Of a stretch of DNA of 64,000 nt, positions 8,869-17,132 are shown one piece after another. Below the pieces are notes generated by a model. It was not told where the DNA came from. It was given only the letters and a program-made list of their open reading frames with translations, and made no database searches. The stretch is from Limnochordia bacterium (GTDB taxonomy: Bacteria; Bacillota; Limnochordia; Darwinibacteriales; DTU012): contig SKJB01000083.1 of NCBI GenBank assembly GCA_007116145.1, positions 1 through 64,000 on the forward strand, in the 5' to 3' direction. Position 1 is the first letter of the stretch. Each line of letters starts with the position of its first letter. Both the position numbers and the translations under genes were made by a program.

Positions 8869-9687
8869 CTACGAGTATATTGTGTATTCTCCTCGAAATA
8901 CTAGTGTTGCTGGTCCAGTCATCCATACATGATTGTCACTCTTCCACTCTATATACAAGTCCCCTCCAGGCAAAGACACCTGTACATGTTTATCAGTTAG
9001 ACCAAGGTGAGCTGCAACAACAGCACTAGCACACGCTCCTGTTCCGCACGCTAACGTGGGACCAACACCTCGCTCCCAAACTTTTACGTTGATATGCTGC
9101 CTGTTTACTAACTGCACAAATTCAATATTAGCTTTTGCAGGAAAGATAGGATTCGTTTCTAAAATCGGACCAATCTGATTAAGAACAACACTATCAACGG
9201 TCGAAACAAAGACAACACCGTGGGGGTTACCCATGGACACACCGTGAATCTCCCATTTGCGATCCAAAACTTGAATTGTATGTCCAAAAGAGGTGCCCTG
9301 GACATTCATGGGTATATCACGCACGTCTAAAATGGGTTCACCCATATCTACAGTGTAGAGGTTATTACGGACAGACACATCTCGACTAGCCTTTAACGTA
9401 CCTATTGTTAGGTGATCTCCTTGAACATAACCATAATCAAGCAAATGCTTAGCTAGACAACGAATGGCATTCCCGCACATTTCTGCCTCCGTTCCATCTG
9501 CATTAAAAATACGCATTGTATAATCCTTATCTGGTTTGGTAATGAGTACAAAACCATCACTACCAATCCCAAAATTCCGATCACAGATCTCTCGTGCTAA
9601 CCGGGGAGCTATCGCCAATAAATCCCCAGCAAAATCTTCCGTAAAAACAAAATCATTTCCTAGTCCCTGATATTTATAAAACTTCAT
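8869..9687 (-). CDS. dapF: Diaminopimelate epimerase
   Basis: Interconverts LL- and meso-diaminopimelate by a two-cysteine, cofactor-free mechanism. Both catalytic cysteine motifs are visible: AEMCGNAIRCLAKH near residue 75 and LACGTGACASAV near residue 220; the N-terminus KYQGLGNDFV is typical. Length of 272 aa is normal. ATG with GGAGGTATGCG directly upstream. First gene of the dapF-dapL pair, with its own candidate promoter in the gap after proA. Confidence 0.97.
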   Translation of the reverse strand: MKFYKYQGLGNDFVFTEDFAGDLLAIAPRLAREICDRNFGIGSDGFVLITKPDKDYTMRIFNADGTEAEMCGNAIRCLAKHLLDYGYVQGDHLTIGTLKASRDVSVRNNLYTVDMGEPILDVRDIPMNVQGTSFGHTIQVLDRKWEIHGVSMGNPHGVVFVSTVDSVVLNQIGPILETNPIFPAKANIEFVQLVNRQHINVKVWERGVGPTLACGTGACASAVVAAHLGLTDKHVQVSLPGGDLYIEWKSDNHVWMTGPATLVFRGEYTIYS

Positions 9688-9692
9688 CGCAT

Positions 9693-9722
9693 ACCTCCAT
9701 AATGAAGTAGCCGCTATGAGGT
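9693..9722 (-). promoter_or_regulatory. Possible hairpin over the dapF ribosome-binding site
   Basis: In the dapF leader ACCTC-ATA can pair with TAT-G-GAGGT, which contains the Shine-Dalgarno GGAGG. The stem is short (5 + 3 bp with one bulge), so translational control is only a possibility. I see no lysine-riboswitch structure in the roughly 65-base leader. Confidence 0.3.
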
Positions 9723-9758
9723 CTTAATGCCCACAGAGCAGACAGTAAAGTTGAACCT

Positions 9759-9788
9759 AGTATACATAAAATTTATTGCTTTGTGTAA
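9759..9788 (-). promoter_or_regulatory. Candidate sigma-A promoter for dapF-dapL
   Basis: TTACAC, an 18-base spacer, TATACT, reading toward dapF. Confidence 0.6.
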
Positions 9789-9816
9789 GATCCCAAACAA
9801 AATATACACGTATACA

Positions 9817-11061
9817 TTATGCGCGTGTTGTCCCTTTACCATAGACAATGTACTTGGTGGTGGTTAGTTCGTTTAAACCCATTGGTCCTCGGGCATGGAG
9901 CTTCTGCGTACTAATTCCAATTTCAGCCCCCATACCAAACTGAGATCCATCGGTAAACCGCGTTGAAGCATTAACATATACGGCTGCTGCGTCGACTTCT
10001 GCTAAAAAACGCTGGGCATGGGTATAAGACTCCGTAACAATCGCTTCAGAATGTCTTGTGCCGTAGCGAGCAATATGATCGAGCCCGTCATCGAAGGTTT
10101 TTATTACACGCACCGCTAAAGTCAGGTCAAGATATTCGGTTTCCCAATCACTCTCACTAGCTAATTCAACATCAGGTAGGATCTGCTTTACTTGGGTGCA
10201 ACCGCGCACAAGCACTCCCTTCGCTTTTAGTGCTTCATAGACTTGAGGCAAGAATTCATCAGCGACATCACTGTGGACCAACAACGTTTCGGCTGCATTA
10301 CAAACAGCTGGCCTTTGCGTCTTTGCATTAATGGTGATCGCACACGCATCCGCTAGATTCGCACTCTCATCAACAAAAATATGACAGTTTCCTACTCCAG
10401 TCTCGATCACAGGTACAGTAGAATGATTAATAACAGCTTGAATCAGCCCTGCCCCACCGCGCGGAATAATTACATCGATATATTGATTGAGTTTCATCAT
10501 TTGCTGTACTTGGGCACGATCAGTATCTTCGACAATCTGTACGATTTCGGGCGACAATTCGACGTTTACAAGGGCTTGCCGTAAAAGCGCTACAATGCGT
10601 TGATTAGAACGAACTGCTTCGCTTCCGCCCCGAAGAATAACTGCATTACCTGCTTTTAAACACAACCCTGTAGCATCAGCAGTTACATTCGGGCGCGCTT
10701 CATAGATGATTCCGATTACACCAAGTGGAACACGCACTTTATTGATTTGTAGACCATTAGGGCGAACCATACCATGCAACACTTCACCGAGTGGATCAGG
10801 CATACTTGCGACCTCTCGCATTCCTTGTGCCATGTCCATAATGCGATCATCAGTTAGAGCTAGCCTGTCTAACAAGGCTCCACTAATACCTTTGTCCTGA
10901 GCATTTTGCAAGTCGATTCTATTGGCCGATAGAATCTCATCCTTATTATTAATAAGAATTAAGGCCATTTCCTCTAATACCTTGTTTCTCAGTGAACTTT
11001 TTACCCTTTGCCAAGTCCGAATAGCTTCTTTTGCTAACTTTGCCTTCTCAACGATCTCCAT
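9817..11061 (-). CDS. proA: Glutamate-5-semialdehyde dehydrogenase (gamma-glutamyl phosphate reductase)
   Basis: Second step of proline synthesis: NADPH reduction of gamma-glutamyl phosphate to glutamate semialdehyde. Aldehyde-dehydrogenase-like fold with GVIGIIYEARPNVT, the IIPRGGAGLI loop, and the catalytic cysteine region RPAVCNAAETLLVH near residue 255. Ends with the family signature GPMGLNELTTTKYI. Length of 414 aa is standard. Its start overlaps the end of proB by 14 bases, so the two are translationally coupled. Confidence 0.97.
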   Translation of the reverse strand: MEIVEKAKLAKEAIRTWQRVKSSLRNKVLEEMALILINNKDEILSANRIDLQNAQDKGISGALLDRLALTDDRIMDMAQGMREVASMPDPLGEVLHGMVRPNGLQINKVRVPLGVIGIIYEARPNVTADATGLCLKAGNAVILRGGSEAVRSNQRIVALLRQALVNVELSPEIVQIVEDTDRAQVQQMMKLNQYIDVIIPRGGAGLIQAVINHSTVPVIETGVGNCHIFVDESANLADACAITINAKTQRPAVCNAAETLLVHSDVADEFLPQVYEALKAKGVLVRGCTQVKQILPDVELASESDWETEYLDLTLAVRVIKTFDDGLDHIARYGTRHSEAIVTESYTHAQRFLAEVDAAAVYVNASTRFTDGSQFGMGAEIGISTQKLHARGPMGLNELTTTKYIVYGKGTTRA

Positions 11062-12181
11062 GACACTCTCTCCTCTCTAACATATCCATCATGACCATAT
11101 TATCACGATGAATTACTTCATCAAACGGGTGGTTTGGCAAGATATCCTCAACAGCAGATGAAATTTGCCCTTTAATAGACGCAACCTCTTGAGCCGAATA
11201 GTAGGATAACCCGCGGGCGATTTCGTGTCCGTGTTCACTGACAATCTGTACTAAATCACCTGCATTAAAACTACCTGTACAACGTAAAACCCCAGCAGGA
11301 AGCAGACTCTTACCTGCCTTCAGAGCCTGTTGCGCTCCGTCATCAACAACAATTTGACCATGAGGATGGGTATAGAATGCTAACCATCGCTTGCGACTCG
11401 GCCATGCAACGGTTTGCGGGGAAAATAATGTGCCCACCGATTGACCAGCTACTAATTGTCCAAGTAAACCAGGTTTCGAACCATTCGTAATAACCATCGG
11501 AATTCCAGAACACCGAGCAATCTTAGCGGCTTGAAACTTCGTCGCCATACCACCGGTTCCTAAAGAACCAACTCCGCCAGCAAGGCTCTCAATGTCCTTT
11601 GTGACCTCTGCTATCACTGGAATCAATTGGGCATTTGGGTACTCTCGTGGATCTTTATCATAAACACCATCTATATCCGAGAGAACCACAAGTAAATCGG
11701 CATTAATTAAATTAGCAACCATGGCCGATAACCGATCATTATCACCAAATTTAATTTCATCCACTGCCACTGAATCATTTTCATTCACAATAGGTACCAC
11801 ACGCTTATGTAAGAGATTCTCCAACGTATTACCACAATTTAAATAGCGATTACGTTGCTGTAAATCCTCCGCTGTTAATAACACCTGGGCACAAACATGA
11901 CAATATTCGGCAAATATCTTAGCATACACCTGCATGAGCATACCCTGACCAACTGCAGCAACAGCTTGCTTTTCAGGAATAGTTACGGGCCTTTTATCCA
12001 TCCCTAAGCGACTCATTCCAGCGCCTATAGCTCCAGACGTTACGAGAACCACTTCATGACCCTCATTAACCAAATCGGATAATTCCCGCACCAAACGTTC
12101 AATCTGACCAAGCTGTAGGCGTCCGTTTGGATACGTTAGAGTGCTGGTTCCTACCTTAACCACAATACGACTTTTCTTCAT
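11048..12181 (-). CDS. proB: Glutamate 5-kinase with PUA domain
   Basis: First step of proline synthesis: phosphorylates glutamate with ATP; the product is handed to ProA. The amino-acid-kinase domain has VKVGTSTL, VTSGAIGAG, NENDSVAVDEIKFGDND and GTGGMATK, followed by a C-terminal PUA domain (residues about 280-360). Length of 377 aa is normal. The ATG follows GGAAAG. Likely feedback-inhibited by proline, as usual for PUA-containing ProB; no leader control is visible in the 5' UTR of about 30 bases. Confidence 0.97.
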   Translation of the reverse strand: MKKSRIVVKVGTSTLTYPNGRLQLGQIERLVRELSDLVNEGHEVVLVTSGAIGAGMSRLGMDKRPVTIPEKQAVAAVGQGMLMQVYAKIFAEYCHVCAQVLLTAEDLQQRNRYLNCGNTLENLLHKRVVPIVNENDSVAVDEIKFGDNDRLSAMVANLINADLLVVLSDIDGVYDKDPREYPNAQLIPVIAEVTKDIESLAGGVGSLGTGGMATKFQAAKIARCSGIPMVITNGSKPGLLGQLVAGQSVGTLFSPQTVAWPSRKRWLAFYTHPHGQIVVDDGAQQALKAGKSLLPAGVLRCTGSFNAGDLVQIVSEHGHEIARGLSYYSAQEVASIKGQISSAVEDILPNHPFDEVIHRDNMVMMDMLERRECHGDR

Positions 12182-12217
12182 AGCAATTCACTACTTTCCA
12201 ACATCGTTGTTCTATCT

Positions 12218-12246
12218 ATTTTATCGCAATTGCTCTACAACAGCAA
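12218..12246 (-). promoter_or_regulatory. Sigma-A promoter for proBA
   Basis: TTGCTG, 17-base spacer, TAAAAT, reading toward proB and placing the start about 30 bases before the ATG. Confidence 0.65.
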
Positions 12247-12301
12247 CGCTTTTTTTGGCGGGCAACAAGGTATTCAGCGGTAAAATCATATACATTACAT
12301 G

Positions 12302-12330
12302 TTGACAAAAGGATTCATACTCTATATAAT
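12302..12330 (+). promoter_or_regulatory. Consensus sigma-A promoter of the aromatic operon
   Basis: Exact TTGACA, 17-base spacer, exact TATAAT. Transcription would start near 12337 and run through the leader peptide, the attenuator and aroF-pheA. A perfect consensus promoter fits an operon throttled downstream by attenuation. Confidence 0.9.
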
Positions 12331-12362
12331 TGAGCAAACTAGAGAAACCGTGGGTGTGTGCG

Positions 12363-12509
12363 ATGACAACAACTACAAAAACAGCGAGCACACAAGTTAA
12401 TAGTTTTGCTTATTATTTTAGCTGGGGCTATTATTTTTTTAGCGTTGGCTATTTTTATTGGAGTAGAGCAAAATATAAACGAATTCTAAAAGGATCCCAC
12501 GCAGTGTAA
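12363..12509 (+). CDS. Aromatic-rich leader peptide of the aroF-pheA attenuator
   Basis: A 48-codon ORF too short for the ORF track. Residues 15-37 contain 14 aromatic residues (five Phe, seven Tyr, two Trp), including FAYYFSWGYYFF and GYFYW. It starts about 26 bases after the predicted transcription start of a perfect promoter and stops just before a terminator hairpin preceding aroF. The Shine-Dalgarno match (GGGTG) is weak. As in known amino-acid leader peptides (PheL, TrpL), ribosome stalling at Phe/Tyr/Trp codons should report shortage of charged tRNA. The mix of all three aromatics suits DAHP synthase, the common first step. The peptide itself probably has no other role. Confidence 0.88.
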   Translation: MTTTTKTASTQVNSFAYYFSWGYYFFSVGYFYWSRAKYKRILKGSHAV

Positions 12510-12514
12510 AGACT
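12486..12514 (+). promoter_or_regulatory. Candidate antiterminator segment
   Basis: CTAAAAG (12486-12492) is complementary to CTTTTAG in the 5' arm of the terminator, and AAAGACT (12508-12514) to AGTCTTT in its 3' arm. Both lie at or around the leader stop codon, where a ribosome finishing translation would mask them and a ribosome stalled on aromatic codons would leave them free. The pairing is my inference. Confidence 0.5.
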
Positions 12515-12548
12515 GCTCCCTAGCAATTGTATTTAGAGGCTTTGTGTG

Positions 12549-12574
12549 GAGACTTTTAGCAAAGTCTTTTTTTT
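12549..12574 (+). terminator. Attenuator terminator before aroF
   Basis: Stem AGACTTT / AAAGTCT with TAGC loop, followed by a run of eight T (overlapping the stem end). It lies between the leader peptide and the aroF ribosome-binding site, so it must be read through for expression. Confidence 0.88.
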
Positions 12575-12602
12575 ATTCAACAAATTAAAAGGAGGATTTC
12601 CA

Positions 12603-13616
12603 ATGGTAATTGTTATGAAACCCAATACGCCCCAAAGCGAAATTCACAGATTGCATGAGAAACTGAAAACGCTAGGCTTTGATGTTAATCTCTCGCAAGG
12701 GCATAATTACACTTTGTTAGGTCTTATTGGTGATACTACCCAGATTAACGAAAGTCAATTACAGGCCAACACCTATGTGGATCGCGTTATGCGTGTTCAG
12801 CACGCTTTTAAGCGAGCCAGCCGACACTTCCACCCCCAAGATACAGTCATTGATATTGATGGCCACAAAGTCGGTGGTGGTCACTTACTAATGATCGCAG
12901 GACCTTGTGCGGTGGAATCCCAAGAACAGATACTTACTATTGCAAAGAGCGTTAAGGGCCTTGGAGCACAGTTACTGCGAGGCGGAGCATTTAAACCTCG
13001 CACTTCACCCTATAGCTTTCAGGGCTTAGAAGAAGAAGGTCTAAAAGTTCTGCTCGAAGCAAAACGACAGACTGGAATGCCAATTGTGACAGAATGTGTT
13101 TCATCGGAAACTGTTGATCTAGTAGCAAATTACGCAGATGTCCTCCAAATCGGAGCGAGAAACATGCAAAACTTTGCTCTCTTGAAAAAAGTGGGTCAAA
13201 CCAAGAAAACAATTCTTCTGAAACGAGGTCTAGCTGCCACTATTGAGGAGCTACTGATGGCTGCAGAGTATATTATGTCCGAGGGAAACACGAACGTGAT
13301 TTTGTGTGAACGGGGAATTCGTACCTACGAGACCTATACACGCAATACGCTAGATATCAGTGCAATTCCTGCTATCAAGGAATTATCGCATTTACCAATT
13401 ATTTGCGATCCTAGTCATGCAGCTGGGAAGTGGGAAATGGTTGCACCCTTAGCCAAAGCAGCTATTGCAGCAGGAGCTGATGGTCTGATTGTCGAAGTAC
13501 ACCATCAGCCGGAACTCGCTTTCTCTGACGGAGCCCAATCGCTCAAGCCCGAAAAGTATGGGCATCTAGTGTCGGCGGTTCAAAAAATTGCAGCAATCCA
13601 AAATGCTTACGTTTAA
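12603..13616 (+). CDS. aroF: 3-deoxy-7-phosphoheptulonate (DAHP) synthase, type I-beta
   Basis: Condenses phosphoenolpyruvate and erythrose 4-phosphate, the first committed step to chorismate. The N-terminal 70 residues (MVIVMKPNTPQSEI...) form the ferredoxin-like regulatory domain of the AroA-I-beta group; the KDO8P-synthase-like barrel follows with AGPCAVES, RGGAFKPRTSPYSFQG, LLKRG and DPSHAAGK. The track start at GTG 12546 lies inside the attenuator hairpin; GGAGGA upstream of ATG 12603 and the family N-terminus show the true start (337 aa). Followed by pheA in the same transcript. Confidence 0.97.
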   Translation: MVIVMKPNTPQSEIHRLHEKLKTLGFDVNLSQGHNYTLLGLIGDTTQINESQLQANTYVDRVMRVQHAFKRASRHFHPQDTVIDIDGHKVGGGHLLMIAGPCAVESQEQILTIAKSVKGLGAQLLRGGAFKPRTSPYSFQGLEEEGLKVLLEAKRQTGMPIVTECVSSETVDLVANYADVLQIGARNMQNFALLKKVGQTKKTILLKRGLAATIEELLMAAEYIMSEGNTNVILCERGIRTYETYTRNTLDISAIPAIKELSHLPIICDPSHAAGKWEMVAPLAKAAIAAGADGLIVEVHHQPELAFSDGAQSLKPEKYGHLVSAVQKIAAIQNAYV

Positions 13617-13649
13617 TTGTGTTTGGATGAAAGGGGAGCACTCTACCAC

Positions 13650-14510
13650 ATGAAAAGAATAGCCTACCCTGGTGTTCCTGGGTCTTTTAGTGAACAAGCA
13701 CTAACTCAATACTTTCCTGGATCCGCAAAAAAAACGAACGTGAAACAATTTGAAGAAATTTTCACATTACTAGCCAATAACGAAATTGATTACGGAGTGC
13801 TTCCCATTGAAAATTCAAGCACAGGAGGAATTTTTGAGGTTTTTGACTTTCTCAAACAATATAATTTTTATATAGTCGGGGAGACATTCATCCATGTCAC
13901 CCATCATTTATTGGGAACATCTGGCACCACCCTTGCATCCATTCAAGCCGTGTATTCGCATCCACAAGGGTTTGGACAAAGCAGGGTTTTTCTCAAGCAG
14001 TATCCCCATTGGATTGAGACCCCGTATTATAACACAGCTATAAGTGCTGAATATGTCAGTCAAGTAAAGGATATCACGAAAGCGGCTATTGCCAGCAAGC
14101 GTGCGGGAGAACTTTATGGTCTAGATGTAATTCAAGCTAATATCCAGGATGTCAATCACAATTATACCCGATTTGTGATCATCAGTCGCAATCTTGAAGT
14201 CAAAGTAACAGACACGAAAATTAGTTTACTCTATGCTCTGCCAAACAGTGTCGGTGCCTTATACAATAGTCTAGGAATATTCGCACGTTACAACATTGAC
14301 CTGCTAAACCTGCAATCTCGCCCTATCAAAGACAAACCGTGGGAATGTTACTTCTACCTTGACTTGGTAGGTAATTTGGACAAGGACAACGTTAAAGCAG
14401 CACTCTTAGAAATAGAGAAAATCAGTTACTCTCTGCAGATTCTCGGCAGCTATAGCGCTAGTGATGATAATGGAGGTTCCATAAGTTCATCAAAAAAAGG
14501 CTCTTCCTGA
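13650..14510 (+). CDS. pheA: Prephenate dehydratase with ACT domain
   Basis: Converts prephenate to phenylpyruvate, the phenylalanine branch step. Begins with the family start RIAYPGVPGSFSEQA; also has the NEIDYGVLPIENSSTGGI loop and the catalytic NYTRFVIIS (Thr-Arg-Phe) near residue 170, followed by a C-terminal ACT domain (about 190-275) for phenylalanine feedback, although the canonical GALY and ESRP regulatory motifs read GALYNSLG and LQSRPIKD. AAAGGGGAG precedes ATG 13650, so the track start 33 bases earlier is not used (286 aa). No chorismate mutase domain is fused. The last codons lie inside the terminator hairpin. Confidence 0.95.
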   Translation: MKRIAYPGVPGSFSEQALTQYFPGSAKKTNVKQFEEIFTLLANNEIDYGVLPIENSSTGGIFEVFDFLKQYNFYIVGETFIHVTHHLLGTSGTTLASIQAVYSHPQGFGQSRVFLKQYPHWIETPYYNTAISAEYVSQVKDITKAAIASKRAGELYGLDVIQANIQDVNHNYTRFVIISRNLEVKVTDTKISLLYALPNSVGALYNSLGIFARYNIDLLNLQSRPIKDKPWECYFYLDLVGNLDKDNVKAALLEIEKISYSLQILGSYSASDDNGGSISSSKKGSS

Positions 14511-14520
14511 GCCTTTTTTT
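14492..14520 (+). terminator. Terminator of the aroF-pheA operon
   Basis: AAAAAAAGGCTC, loop TTCCT, GAGCCTTTTTTT. The 5' arm codes for the last residues of PheA and the stop codon is within the hairpin. Confidence 0.93.
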
Positions 14521-14565
14521 GATCCCGCAATAACTTCAACTCAAAATTGATAAGAAACGTCCGAC

Positions 14566-14916
14566 TTAAGGGGCTACACGCTCTGAATCATTCACAAACT
14601 GACGATAAAAGTACTCTCCTAGCGTCACTAGAATTGCAAAAGCTAGTAAAGTTGCGAAAGTAGTTCGAAATCCTGTAAGCAATCTAGCCATGATCCAAGC
14701 AACAAGTGCAGCCATAATGCCGTCCGCCACTGAAGCGACGCTACTATCTGTTGTAGGTAGAATCATTCTATCCCCTATAAAGTAATTAACCGCTGTCGCA
14801 ATAATAGCATAAACGAAGACCAAACTAGCTGGATTAGTATCAAATAACGTTAGAGTGGATAATGCAAAAACAAACATCATGATAAACTTTATTCCTAAAG
14901 CTATCGTTATTGTCAC
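14566..14916 (-). CDS. DUF2512 (YndM-like) membrane protein
   Basis: A 116-aa protein with about four transmembrane helices, matching the YndM/DUF2512 family of spore-forming Bacillota by its GIKFIMMFVFALSTL start, YFIGDRMILP segment and length. Function unknown. It is convergent with pheA and divergent from the sporulation block to its right. Codon use looks like that of its neighbours. Confidence 0.75.
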   Translation of the reverse strand: MTITIALGIKFIMMFVFALSTLTLFDTNPASLVFVYAIIATAVNYFIGDRMILPTTDSSVASVADGIMAALVAWIMARLLTGFRTTFATLLAFAILVTLGEYFYRQFVNDSERVAP

Positions 14917-15045
14917 TATGTATCACCTCAGCCCTAGTATAACCTGGATAACACTGCGTTATACCAGAATTTGGTCGTAATTGAGCGGCTCACAAGGATT
15001 ATACGGGATCCCTAACATATATGGGTATCAAGCATTCTATTCTGT

Positions 15046-15074
15046 GCATAGCATCTGCTAAAGCTGGCATACTA
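15046..15074 (+). promoter_or_regulatory. Sigma-G-like promoter (forespore)
   Basis: GCATA, 17-base spacer, CATACTA. This matches the forespore sigma-G consensus and places a transcription start about 30 bases before the next gene, upstream of the whole germination operon. Confidence 0.65.
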
Positions 15075-15113
15075 TAAGCACTCCATAACTTTTAAACGTA
15101 ATGAGGCGATCCT

Positions 15114-15593
15114 ATGCTTTTGCCCAATTTAGTCGGGCTATTATCGGTAATTCTACTGGTTGTAATGATGTTCTTTTTCGTACCTAGAGAAGAGGTCCGA
15201 CACTTGCTGCCTTTTGGCCTCACTTTCGGCTTTGGAACTGCAATAATTTTATTACTACTTATGCAAAACATCTACAACTTTTGGCAGTTTATTCAAACAG
15301 ATTTTCTCTATCTCTTTAACATTCCACTGCTCATCTCAGCGGCTTGGATACCCACAGTTATAATTTTTGCCCATTGGGTCAAAAACGAAGTGTCGTTTAT
15401 GAGGCTGTTGGTTACTATTAGCTTGTTTGCAGGCGGCGCAACACTAGTGCATTATTTCCTGATTGCTAATCAGATGCTTGTCTACGAGAACTGGAGCTTA
15501 GTACTCACATTTACGGTATCGTTTATCATTCATGTTGTGATAACTGGTTATCTGTATATGGTAGGTAGAATAACCAAAATTGGGCTCACCTAG
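15114..15593 (+). CDS. Unknown multipass membrane protein, first gene of the sporulation block
   Basis: A 159-aa protein with about five hydrophobic segments and no recognisable catalytic motif; I do not recognise the family with confidence. ATG with GAGGCG nearby. It lies just after a sigma-G-like promoter and 63 bases before gerA with no terminator between, so it is probably made in the forespore and sits in the inner spore membrane. A role beside the germinant receptor is inference from position only. Confidence 0.7.
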   Translation: MLLPNLVGLLSVILLVVMMFFFVPREEVRHLLPFGLTFGFGTAIILLLLMQNIYNFWQFIQTDFLYLFNIPLLISAAWIPTVIIFAHWVKNEVSFMRLLVTISLFAGGATLVHYFLIANQMLVYENWSLVLTFTVSFIIHVVITGYLYMVGRITKIGLT

Positions 15594-15628
15594 ACCACAC
15601 AATGTCTTTAGATAACTTTAGCATTAAT

Positions 15629-15657
15629 GAATAATTCAGCTTTTTGACCAAATACTA
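15629..15657 (+). promoter_or_regulatory. Second weak sigma-G-like match before gerA
   Basis: GAATA, 17-base spacer, AATACTA. The -10 touches the annotated gerA start, so if real the transcript would begin after that codon. More likely secondary or fortuitous. Confidence 0.25.
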
Positions 15658-17132
15658 TGACTATGAAACTATCTAAATCAATCGAAAAAAACCTCGAAAT
15701 ATTCCAGCAGAAAATTTTCCATGATGACGATGTTATCCGATACAGACGATTTACTCTGGGAAATACGCAAATAAAGTGCGGAATAATCTTTATTGATAGT
15801 ATGATCGATAAAGATTATCTTGGCGAGAACGTTATTTCTCCACTAACGCGCTGTAAATCGGAATCTATTCATTTACGCGAGATCTATCCATCCATTGAAA
15901 ATATCATTGCTGTCGAATCCCTAAGGATATCAAAAGGACTAGAGCAGATGATTGAGGGCATCCTCTACGGCGATGCCCTGTTACTCATTGACGGCACCGA
16001 TTTAGGAATGATATTAAGCGTTAAAGGCTGGGAGTACCGCAGCATTAGTGAGCCCACTTCTGAGAGTGTAGTACGGGGATCTCGAGAAGGATTTACCGAG
16101 TCCATCATCATAAACATCTCGCTACTGCGACGTAAAATCCAGGATTCTCGTCTAAAGTTTAAAATGCAGGAACTAGGCAGACGTACAAAAACGAAGATAG
16201 CTATCTGTTATATCGAAGATCTGGTTTCGCCGCAAATCCTGCAGGAAGTCTTTGAACGGATCAACAAGATTGACATAGATGGCATTTTGGAATCTGGTTA
16301 TATTGAGGAACTAATCAAAGATTCTCCATTAAGTCCTTTTAAAACTGTGGGGCATACAGAACGTCCCGATATCTTAGCAGGCAAAATACTAGAAGGACGA
16401 GTAGGAATTCTCTGTGATGGAACTCCTTTTGTATTAACAGTACCCTTCATCTTTATGGAGGGGTTTCAAAGCAATGAAGACTATTACCGCAACTGGGCTT
16501 TAGCTTCTTTGGACCGGATGCTACGCTATGTCGGTTTTTTTATTACAACAAGCACTCCAGCCATTTATCTATCTCTAATCACCTATCACCAGGAAATGAT
16601 TCCGACACCACTGCTCCTAAGCATCTCTGCCGCGAGAGAAGGAATCCCGTTCCCTACCATTTTCGAACTCATTGTGCTTGGATTAGTTTTTGAAATTCTG
16701 CGCGAGGGAGGAGTCCGTCTTCCTTCGCCAATCGGTCAAGCCCTTAGTATCGTCGGTGCTATTGTTTTAGGTGATGCAGCCGTAACTGCAAATTTTGTGA
16801 GCGCTCCTATGATTATTGTCATTGCTCTAACTGGAATCTCAAGCTTTGTGATCCCGCAATTTTTAGGGGTTGTGATTCTTATCCGCTTAGCCTTCGTTTT
16901 GTTTGCGTCCGTACTAGGACTTTACGGCTTTGTTTTTGCAGTCATTGGGCTATTTATTCACCTGATGTCAATTCGCTCTTTTGGTATTCCCTATATGACA
17001 GAGCTATCCTCATATAAACTCGAAGATGTTAAAGATACAGTGATCCGGGCCCCCTGGTGGTGGATGCAACGCCGGCCAAAACTGATCACAAAAAAAAATA
17101 GACCGAAACGCAAAAGGATTGAAGGCAAATGA
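15657..17132 (+). CDS. gerA: Spore germination receptor subunit A
   Basis: A-subunit of a GerA-family nutrient germinant receptor in the inner spore membrane. A soluble N-terminal region of about 270 residues is followed by a block of membrane helices that includes the conserved SREGIPFPTIFELIVLGLVFEILREGGVRLP and GALVLG-like IVLGDAAV. Length of 491 aa is normal. No clear Shine-Dalgarno site precedes the ATG at 15657 or 15663. Ends four bases into gerC. The nutrient sensed cannot be predicted. Confidence 0.95.
   Translation: MTMKLSKSIEKNLEIFQQKIFHDDDVIRYRRFTLGNTQIKCGIIFIDSMIDKDYLGENVISPLTRCKSESIHLREIYPSIENIIAVESLRISKGLEQMIEGILYGDALLLIDGTDLGMILSVKGWEYRSISEPTSESVVRGSREGFTESIIINISLLRRKIQDSRLKFKMQELGRRTKTKIAICYIEDLVSPQILQEVFERINKIDIDGILESGYIEELIKDSPLSPFKTVGHTERPDILAGKILEGRVGILCDGTPFVLTVPFIFMEGFQSNEDYYRNWALASLDRMLRYVGFFITTSTPAIYLSLITYHQEMIPTPLLLSISAAREGIPFPTIFELIVLGLVFEILREGGVRLPSPIGQALSIVGAIVLGDAAVTANFVSAPMIIVIALTGISSFVIPQFLGVVILIRLAFVLFASVLGLYGFVFAVIGLFIHLMSIRSFGIPYMTELSSYKLEDVKDTVIRAPWWWMQRRPKLITKKNRPKRKRIEGK

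Noticed and set aside
12546-12602. ORF-track N-terminal extension of aroF (GTG start)
   Set aside because: It runs through the attenuator hairpin and T-tract; GGAGGA and the family N-terminus place the start at 12603.
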